Both the position numbers and the translations under genes were made by a program. From Euryodendron excelsum (lineage: Eukaryota > Streptophyta > Magnoliopsida > Ericales > Pentaphylacaceae), in assembly GCA_033060915.1 (NCBI GenBank), contig CM065388.1:38783501-38847500 (forward strand): a stretch of DNA of 64,000 nt, given 5' to 3'. The notes below the pieces were generated by a model that was given only the letters and a program-made list of their open reading frames with translations, did no database searches and had not been told where the DNA came from. Shown here piece after piece: positions 56,395 through 64,000 of this stretch. The first letter of the stretch is position 1. Each line of letters begins with the position of its first letter.

Positions 56395-59300
56395 TCAACT
56401 AGACAAATAGTCATCAACCTTCTGGTTAGCAGCAGCAGATAAGAACTTCATGCAGATCGGAGCTTGTGCGCCAGCCAGGGACAGAACAGCTGCCGGGACT
56501 CCCCACAACGACTCTCCACAGATGAGGCCAGATGCCACGGCCGGCACAAAGTCCTTTGCCTTCTGCTTGTTCACCTTCTCCCATATGAAAAGAATCAAGC
56601 TCCCAACACACATATCAATTGCGAAATAACCTCCGAGGTAGAATGGGATGGCCATGCACATAGGGCTCGGTATAAACCTATATATCTTGTACTTAGTTTC
56701 ATAGTGCTGCAAGAACTCGCGAATCAAGTTGATCACAACGGCAGCAATGAAAAACCCAATGGCGAGTGCAAGGCAGTGCTTTGGAAGGGTAGAAATTCCC
56801 TCAACTCCAAGAAGGGAAATTCCACGGTACATTAAAGCGTAGGGGGCCGGGTAGGCTCCTTCAGGGTCACCCACAGCATAAGCCTTGTAGAAGAACCAGA
56901 AGACTAAGGGTGACATGACGCAGCCCATTGCAGTGCCGGCGACTTGGCTGAAGAACATAGAACGAGGAGAAGCAAGCGTCAAATACCCGGTTTTGAAGTC
57001 TTGCATAAGATCAGAAGCCGTAGAGACAATGCTCATCATAACACCGCAGGAAGCAAGGCCGGCGATGATACCACCATGATCGAGGCCGACCCATGAGCTG
57101 AAAATGATGATGGCCACTTTGCCGTAGTTGGAGGCAAGAGACCAGTCGGTGAGGCCGCAGCCGTAGGCGTTGCAGAAGGCCAGAACCGGGGCGATCAAGT
57201 AAGCAACCAGGATGTGATACCATTTGAGTTGGTGGAAGATGATGGGTATTACGATGATGGAGATGGCTGCCAGAACAATGTAGCCACCAATGGCGACTCT
57301 ATTTGGGATCTGATCTTTCAAGAAGTATTCAGTTCTTCTTTGCTCGTCATAGGCCATAACAGCATGCTCGTCTGATGATGATGATGATTCTTTGCTGCCT
57401 GACTTCTGAGCTATGAAATTCCGCAGTGTCATTATTAGCATGTACACCACATGGAAAAGACCATCTCCGAGCATCATCGCAATAGCAAGAAAAACCTGTT
57501 GAAAGTTGAAACCAACAAAAATCAATTGAAAAACTTGATCAATAAATAACCCAGTACTCAATGAACATATTTATATAATGTATACATCTCAAATGAGGTC
57601 AAAACAATACCCTATATCCTTGGATGCCATGAAGACTTCTTGCAGATAAGTCAGCACTATACCAGTCACCTTTCTTTTTTTCAATCTGTGGCCACATGAT
57701 TCCCCATGAGATGACAGCTCCAAGAAGCAACGATATATTTACCAGGTAAGGGCAGATCATCCCAACACCAACGTATGTGGCTGAGAAATCAAAGTAGAAC
57801 CTGCAAGGCCAAGTCCATCAACGCTTATCAATCACCAGGAGGAAGTCATATCTTTGTAACAACGATCAAAAAGCAGAATTTGGTCCGTCTTCATACCGAT
57901 CTTAATTTTGAACAAACTTTCGAATTCTCTCAAGTCAAAATATTCAGGATGAATAGACTTTAAATTCAGCATAGAATTCTCAACTGGATGAAGTACCAAG
58001 TGTTGTTCATACTGTTCTTTCTCAAGGTTTATAGGTTTATCCCACATTAACCAAAGCTAATCATTTCTCAACACCAGAATCTTCATTCAAGAGGGAGACT
58101 TTAAAATTCTAATGATATGGTTAGACTCCTGTAGAGACTTCAAATTCATTTTTTTTAAAAAAAAGTTAGCGAGCCTAAATATGAGATTTCAGGCAAGGCA
58201 GTATGTCCAAAAATTGAGTAGGCAATGAGTATAAGAAATTTACCTTTGGTATGTCAAAAAATTCTTTAAGCGAAATATTTGTGCATATAGTTGCATTAAA
58301 AGTCTAAAAGATAGAAACTAAGCTCTTGTTTCAATGTCACAAGAGCATCATGCATTGCATATGATAACTAACACTATATTGACATATTTTGTGTGAGATG
58401 ATTCTTTTAAATCAAACTTACATGCATCAAGCATCAGAGTTAAAGATAACATCCATGGAAAAACTGAGAAAGACCTAACCTTTGACTATAGGCTTTGAGA
58501 CCAAACGTGGGAAAGCTGCTAAATCCACAACCATCGGCAGCAGAGAAGAACCACTGGAAAAATGCAGATCCAAAGCTACCACAGAAGGAATAGAAGAGCA
58601 TCTTCACTTGCTTCCTGCATCCAGAAAAATTAAGTTTTAATTAGCTTCAAAATAACAATCAAGGTGAGAAGTCAATACTAATTATCCTCACCGGCCCTCA
58701 GAACTTAAATTTGAAAAAGGAAAAGTGTAGAACTAGATAAATAAATCTAAACATTAGGAACCAACTTTCTTCCACTTATTTTCCCCCGTAGCTAGAGAAT
58801 GCATAGAAAAGTAAGAGATACAAGTTTCTTGCTTACTTTGCTAGTATGGCTCCTTTAGGAGTGTGAAAGCTGTTTATGAGATATGCAGTTGCAGTTCCAC
58901 TCGGATACGTTAACTTGTACTTCAGTATCATCATCTGTTGATACAAGACAATTTATATAGGTAAACAGTTACAAAACAACTAAATGATGAATTACAAAGC
59001 TAATGCATATATATATATATATATATAACTTCACGGTTTATTGAAATTGGTTTCTACCTTTCTTAGGGGAACAATTGAAAATAGGCCAATAAAGCTCACA
59101 GCAAAGAGAAATCCAATCATCCAACCCAAATTAAGATTCTTGACATTGATTGGGGTGTTCCCTGCATCTGATTGAGAAGCAACCCGTCCACTCATTCCTA
59201 GCAGATAACTTGCAGTGCCACCTGGTAATTTCCCCCCAAATATTTAGTAAATACAGAACAACTATGTCGTGCAGAAAATATGGGTAAAACATGCATGTAA

Positions 59301-60425
59301 AACTCTTAAGAGATATTTTCCAGCCCTGGCAGCAATCTCTTTTCTGAAGCAACTCTCTAAATTTGATGCACAATATGTCAAAGAGCAACTCAGTGCACAA
59401 AATTTCCTTTACTATGGGTCTAGAAGAATCCGATGTAAGCAAACTTATCCCGTGTGTAGAGAGGGTGGTTCAGTATTTCAAGCCATGTCGTTTAGGCCTC
59501 AATTGAACCACCGCACCAATGTGCCAAGACCCATCTTCAAGGCTCATATTAATTATGATGGTTTATTGTATAAAATCTCTTTTTATACAAGCTGACACCA
59601 AAATACAATGCGCGTGCAGTAGTAGACCTATGATATCTATTGAGGGGAGGGCAAGAAAACATTTTCTATTGAAAGGAAGGGTTAAGGCAAATTTTTTTTT
59701 GTTTGAGGGATCAATAATATCTAAAAATCTCTAGGCTATAAGGTATGTTGATGGGATTAAAATTAAACAATAATTGAATTGTATCCTTATGGAAACAACT
59801 CACCATGTTGTGCATTCTTGTTTAGCTTAATTAGAATCTTATTCAAGAAATAAAAATAAAGAAACACAATTATGGTATTTTCTTGGACACTTAATAGAAA
59901 TTTTCCAACTTTTATACCTAATTATTTTTCCTATTTTAGCAATATTAGTCAAGAGGTTTCCTGAATGATATTAAAAAAGTCATAACAATAAATACTGAAA
60001 AACGTATCAGAATGAAGGGTTTTGAATAACATACTGCTAAAGGCAATGCCGGAAGAAGCAACGACGCAGGTTTGGATGACGGTGTTTTCTTGACGGGTGA
60101 AGGGCTGTTTCATGAGGCCGAACTTTTCGAGCAAGGCCGTCCACGACTTCAATATGGCAAACCCTAGCAAGCCGGCGGCGACGTTGAGAGATGGTATGAC
60201 ACCGGTGGTGAGGTTAAGCTTGCAAACGATGAAGCTGAATACGATACTCAGCACGAAACTCGTCACCATGGAACGCACTGTTATTTGATTCTGCCACGAA
60301 GGAATCTCCTCGTTCTTGAACATGTGCTCCATCGTTAGCTTCTCGTCCTCCTCCTCGCCTCCTCCTGCTGCTGCATCTTCAAACTCGTTGCTTTCTCTCT
60401 CCCCCTTGCTGCCTCGTCTCTCCAT
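56395..60425 (-). CDS. YSL-B: Yellow Stripe-Like transporter (OPT family), complete, 692 aa
   Basis: Exons in transcription order: 60425-60035, 59221-59058, 58934-58837, 58614-58480, 57800-57611, 57495-56395 (TGA). GT-AG throughout. Exons 2, 3 and 4 have the same lengths as in YSL-A (164, 98, 135) and every intron phase matches; exon 5 is one codon longer. The ATG chosen starts [11 protein letters not shown]. The N-terminus is short and acidic (GGGEEEDEK), followed by multiple hydrophobic helices. Visible family motifs: [124 protein letters not shown]. Same family role as YSL-A, but the loop with GESLWGVPA differs from the usual GDGIW/LPSS form, so transport properties may differ. Nearest the YSL5/7/8-type branch. 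Confidence 0.95.
57801..58479 (-). other. YSL-B intron (679 bp)
   Basis: AT-rich; no recognisable element or exon. Confidence 0.8.
59222..60034 (-). other. First YSL-B intron (813 bp)
   Basis: Follows the N-terminal exon at a phase-1 junction, as in YSL-A. No transposon ends or exon seen. Confidence 0.8.
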
Positions 60426-60552
60426 TGCCAATATTCTCCTTCTCCTTCTCCTTTTCCTTCTCCTGGCCTGATCTGTGATTATAAAGAGTTGGGTTTCGAG
60501 AAGCGGAAGACGAAGAGAAAAGAAGAAGAAGGAGAAAAAGAGAATCAGAGGA

Positions 60553-60580
60553 CTCTCTCTCTCTCTCTCTCTCTCTCTCT
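60553..60580 (-). promoter_or_regulatory. (GA)n tract in the YSL-B leader or promoter
   Basis: About 14 AG repeats when read on the coding strand, 130-155 bp upstream of the ATG. GA tracts are common in plant 5' UTRs and core promoters and can bind BBR/BPC-type factors; function here is inferred only from position. Confidence 0.45.
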
Positions 60581-60600
60581 GGAGAACAGTCGTGGGGGTT

Positions 60601-60626
60601 CTACATATATATATATATATATATGT
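60601..60626 (-). promoter_or_regulatory. Candidate TATA region of YSL-B, a perfect palindrome
   Basis: CTACA(TA)n TGTAG, self-complementary over 26 bp, about 176-200 bp upstream of the ATG and just upstream of the GA tract. It may serve as TATA box; equally it may be just a microsatellite. Confidence 0.35.
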
Positions 60627-61061
60627 AGATGATACGAATCTAGGTAGGAGTCATATGTTGAAGCATCATAGTCGTAGTCAATTGACGAATCCCTGTAGAA
60701 AAGGGAATGACAGTTCAGTTTACCTTAAATTCAGGTAGTCCAACCAATTTAGTCTACCACAAAATATTCAAATTCTATTTTAGTAGGCATCTAAAACTGG
60801 AAGAAGAAAAGAGAGAGAGAGAGAGAGAGAGAGAACCTGGCAAAAAAAAGGAAAAAACACAAAGGGAAAAAAAACCTACATGCTAAAAAGAATCTATTTT
60901 TGCCTTTTTTTTCCGTTGGGAAAATGCTATTTTAAAAAAAATAATTTTACATCAAATCTTACTTGGATAATATGACGATAATATTTTTGTACTTTAAAAT
61001 CATCATAACGCGTGTTTCATTTTAAAATAAAAAACTCTTATTTAATTTAAATATATAATTT

Positions 61062-61517
61062 AGGAGTAATTACACTTTACCCCATTACGATTAAAGCCAA
61101 AATCAGATGATCTTCTTGTACTTTAAAAATGAACATATGACCTCTGTGGTTTAGACTTATCTACAAAATGGATAAAAATAGTTAAATTTAACGAAAATTG
61201 TCATAGGGATATTTTTATCATTTTATCTTTTCAAATTAGAACTTCAAAAAGACGATTTGACTCTTTTATGTCAAAATAAAAGGTTGTCTTTCGAGGAATT
61301 TTCTGTTGTTATTTTACCAAATCATCTTTTTAATGTTTTAATTTGGAGATATAAAATAACGAAAATGCCTCTCTGATAGAATTTCTATTAAACTAACAAT
61401 TTTCATGCATTTTGCAAATAAGTTCAAACCATAGGAGGGTCATGTGTTCACTTTTAAACTACAAGGGGTCATCTAATTTTGACACAAATCACAAGGAGAT
61501 AAAATATAATTACTCCT
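61062..61517. mobile_element. MITE / foldback element with 7-bp target duplication
   Basis: The left end AGGAGTAATTACACTTTACC is matched at the right end in reverse complement by AGGAGTAATTATATTTTATC. ATAATTT flanks both sides (61055-61061 and 61518-61524). The two halves remain complementary further in (CATATGACC.. against ..GGGTCATGTG; CAGATGATC against GTCATCTAA), so the element can fold into a long imperfect hairpin. Confidence 0.8.
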
Positions 61518-62032
61518 ATAATTTATACATAAATTATGTATAAATTTTCTAGTTATATAGTATTTACCTTTTCACTAGTTTCTCTCTAATAAATGATGAA
61601 GTTCATACACATTATGATGACTCTTAATTATAAAATTAGCATTCTTGTGGGATTATCTGTATGAGTTAGTGGATGAATAGCTTTTCCTTAATACAAATAT
61701 CTAGGACCCAGTGTGAAAAATTTTGCGTGTTATGTAATGTTGATTGACAAACCTGAATAAAAGTTTAGAAAACGGATCTTCAATAATTGTTTATTTTAAG
61801 TATGTAAACTATTAAATAAAATTTTTTTGACTTTAATTTACATTTATTGTGATTAATACAAACCACATAAGGAATAAAAAAAATTATTCAATGCATATTT
61901 ATAAGCATCGAAATTTTAAATTGTGTAAAAAAAAATTTTTACAATAAAAACTTTTTTTTTAAATTGTGTAAAAACTTTGAAAGCTAGAAATCTAGAAAAA
62001 AAATGGAAAGAAAATTTTGTATTTAAGTAGGG

Positions 62033-62034
<2 letters not shown>

Positions 62035-62100
<66 letters not shown>
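62035..62100. repeat. (CT)n microsatellite
   Basis: About 33 uninterrupted CT repeats. Confidence 0.98.
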
Positions 62101-62103
<3 letters not shown>

Positions 62104-62321
62104 GCATGTACAAGTACTCACAGAGGCATGTATAATTGTATCAGTGGACATAGTATACTCATGTTTTACGAGTAATGGTAATGCAATTTATGAATCCATT
62201 CAATAGACCAAATTTTCATAATAAAAATGTTAAACATTATGCGTACACTAGTATAATTTCAACTCTTACCAATTTTGAAAAACAGTAAAATGTATGCCGT
62301 TCATCTTAATATAATATAGCT

Positions 62322-62690
62322 TAGGTAAATAATCATTTTATCCCTTCAACATTTTTTTAAGATTTCAATATCATTCTTAATTTTTACTCCTTCTATTTAA
62401 ATCTTATAACTTTAAAAATAAGTCAATGGAGCCTAACTCTTTATTTTAAGTGAGAACAGTTGAAAGTTACTTTTATTTTGACCCTTTAACTATATTCAAC
62501 CTTACTTTATTCTCTTGAAACAAGAATCCTTACATTTTCACTCCTAAAAAATTAGAATTTAATTTTTTACAATGTTGGTTTTATATTGGCTTACTCTTAA
62601 AAATTAGACAACTTAAATAGAAAAAAATCAAAGCAAAAGAATAATATTGAAATCTTAGACATAATTAAGGGGGCATAATCATACTCTATC
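62322..62690. mobile_element. Foldback MITE-like element
   Basis: TAAGATTTCAATATCATTC on the left recurs in reverse complement on the right (as GAATAATATTGAAATCTTA), flanked outward by loosely matching arms (ATAATCATTTTATCCC against GGGGGCATAATCAT). No target duplication could be fixed, so the borders are approximate. Confidence 0.5.
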
Positions 62691-62883
62691 TGAATCAAAG
62701 TGGTTGCAAATAACTTTAGTCTTGTCCATTGTTAAGGCTAATTTTGTTTCCAATGAGAAGATAATTTTATATTCTTAACCTATATACTTTTTAATTATTT
62801 TGAACTTATTGACTTGCAAAAGAAATTAAAAAAAAAGACCTCTTAAGTTATATACCATGGAGAGCATGACACAGAGATACTTA

Positions 62884-63310
62884 GGCCCATTTAGAAACAG
62901 ATTTTTTAATTAAATAAGCTGCTTAAAAAAAGTATAAAAAATAAGTTGACTTAAAAAAAGTTTGATTGAGGTGTTTGGTACTAACTTAAAGTTTTTTTTG
63001 GCTTTTTAAGACAATTGTTATAAATAAATTAGATGCCATATTCGTGACGTTCTGTAAAACTAAACAAAGTTTTAATATTAATTATGGTAGCGTATTAATT
63101 ATTTAAAATTTACAGAATTTCCATTACAGTAGAATAAGTAAAAAAAGCTTCAAAATTTTTACTTTTTGCTTTTTTGCTTGTTAGCCTAAAAAAGGAAAAA
63201 AAAAACCAACTTAGTATAAACTAAAAAAAATTGTTACCAAACACTAAATACTTATTTTAAGCAAAAAATTAAAAAACCACACTAAATAATCTGTTTTCAA
63301 CCGAGCTCTT
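62884..63310. mobile_element. Foldback MITE-like element, hAT-like ends
   Basis: The left arm GGCCCATTTAGAAACAGATT pairs with the right arm, which in reverse complement reads GAGCTCGGTTGAAAACAGAT; further in, GGTGTTTGGTACTAAC opposes GTTACCAAACACTAAA. This resembles common plant hAT-derived MITEs. No clear 8-bp duplication was found. Confidence 0.55.
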
Positions 63311-64000
63311 ACAATTCCCTCACATTTTAGACAAGATTCATACGTAACGTCTTTATACAATATTGGATATAAACTTTATATTATTTTGGAAGATAGCGAA
63401 TAAAATCTTCTTTGGGTAAATTACTCGGGTAGTCCTCGCATTTTTGGCCAAATCTCGATTTGGTCCTTATAATTTCAATTGCAATAAAAATAACCTTTAT
63501 ATTTGAAATTAGTAGCTAATAAGTCCAATAGAAAACTGACAGTAGCAAGGAAAATAGATGGAAAACAATCACGTGCGCTGCACATGCCACTCTTCAAGGA
63601 CATAATGGTAAAAACACCCATTTCCCCTCTCTCTCTCGTCTCTATCTCCACTTTCCCAACCTTTGTAGAGCCGGCCCGGACTATCCCTCTCTCTCTCTCT
63701 ACTCCCATTCTTCTCACGGCAAACTATCTTGACCGGCGTGAGAATAGAATTTCACCCAGATTGAAAGGTTTGGCTATGAAGATGAGGTACAATCATTGCA
63801 CCGAAGGCAAACCAACCACCACAGATGGTGAAACCATGGAAAGGCTCTGTTACAGATACACATGAGGTGTTAAATATGGGGGTTCTAATGGGTGATGTGG
63901 CCATTGATAGGTGATGGGTCAAAGAGAGAGAAAGGTGGAGCAAAGGTTGGGAATTTCACTAATGATGTGGGGAGGGGGGTTTGATGTGGTAGCAGTGGTG

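Larger units (their letters stand above)
60627..64000. other. Region upstream of YSL-B, rich in small inverted-repeat elements
   Basis: It contains a GA tract at 60809-60832, the elements at 61062-61517, about 62322-62690 and about 62884-63310, and a long CT tract at 62035-62100. 63420-64000 (starting near GGTAGTCCTCGCATTTTTGG) reads like a dispersed repeat that may continue past the window edge; open frames there have no known domain. No gene found. Confidence 0.65.

Noticed and set aside
63475..63865. Overlapping open frames of 80 and 120 codons near the window end
   Set aside because: Low-complexity CTCTCT and repeat-like sequence on both strands; no domain.
1..64000. tRNA, rRNA, CRISPR arrays or bacterial-type operons
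   Set aside because: None seen; spliced genes, plant transposons and microsatellites make a bacterial reading untenable.

Overview
The window is nuclear DNA of a flowering plant, most likely a eudicot. It is AT-rich, its genes carry GT-AG introns, and it holds plant-type transposons and (GA)n and (TA)n microsatellites. The species cannot be named from the sequence. I placed exon borders by eye, from reading frame, splice dinucleotides and remembered plant homologues; no search was run.

Three protein-coding genes are present. (1) From 1574 to 39278 on the + strand lie the last 17 exons of FTSHI5, a proteolytically inactive FtsH-like AAA protein of the chloroplast envelope. Only 2,493 coding bases are spread over about 37.7 kb; the N-terminal exons lie left of the window. 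(2) From 46993 down to 41126 on the - strand is a complete six-exon Yellow Stripe-Like (YSL) oligopeptide/metal-chelate transporter (711 aa, YSL-A). (3) From 60425 down to 56395 on the - strand is a second complete YSL gene (692 aa, YSL-B). The two YSL genes are tandem, same-strand paralogues with matching intron phases. FTSHI5 and YSL-A are convergent.

Mobile DNA fills most of the rest. The FTSHI5 introns hold a hAT-type element (285-872); a Helitron (10587-12416); a 1.7-kb solo-LTR-like element (13509-15216); a three-layer nest of hAT-type, Helitron and hAT-type (15384-17455); a decayed L1-type LINE (about 22280-25919) containing a younger inverted LINE insertion that looks like twin priming (22664-23796); a Mutator-like element with a 10-bp target duplication (26363-27331); a second solo LTR (28075-29068); an LTR/primer-binding-site remnant (about 34750-35190); and a third LINE 3' end (about 36515-37588). 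Tandem duplications sit directly in front of the 3' splice sites of three introns.

Between the YSL genes is a complete but broken Ty1/copia retrotransposon (51176-56018) with 344-bp LTRs about 98.5% identical and a 5-bp target duplication. Upstream of YSL-B (61-63.4 kb) lie several MITE-like foldback elements. I saw no tRNA, rRNA or CRISPR-like feature. The most unusual content is the nested and rearranged transposon architecture inside a very long essential-type gene, not a new protein system.
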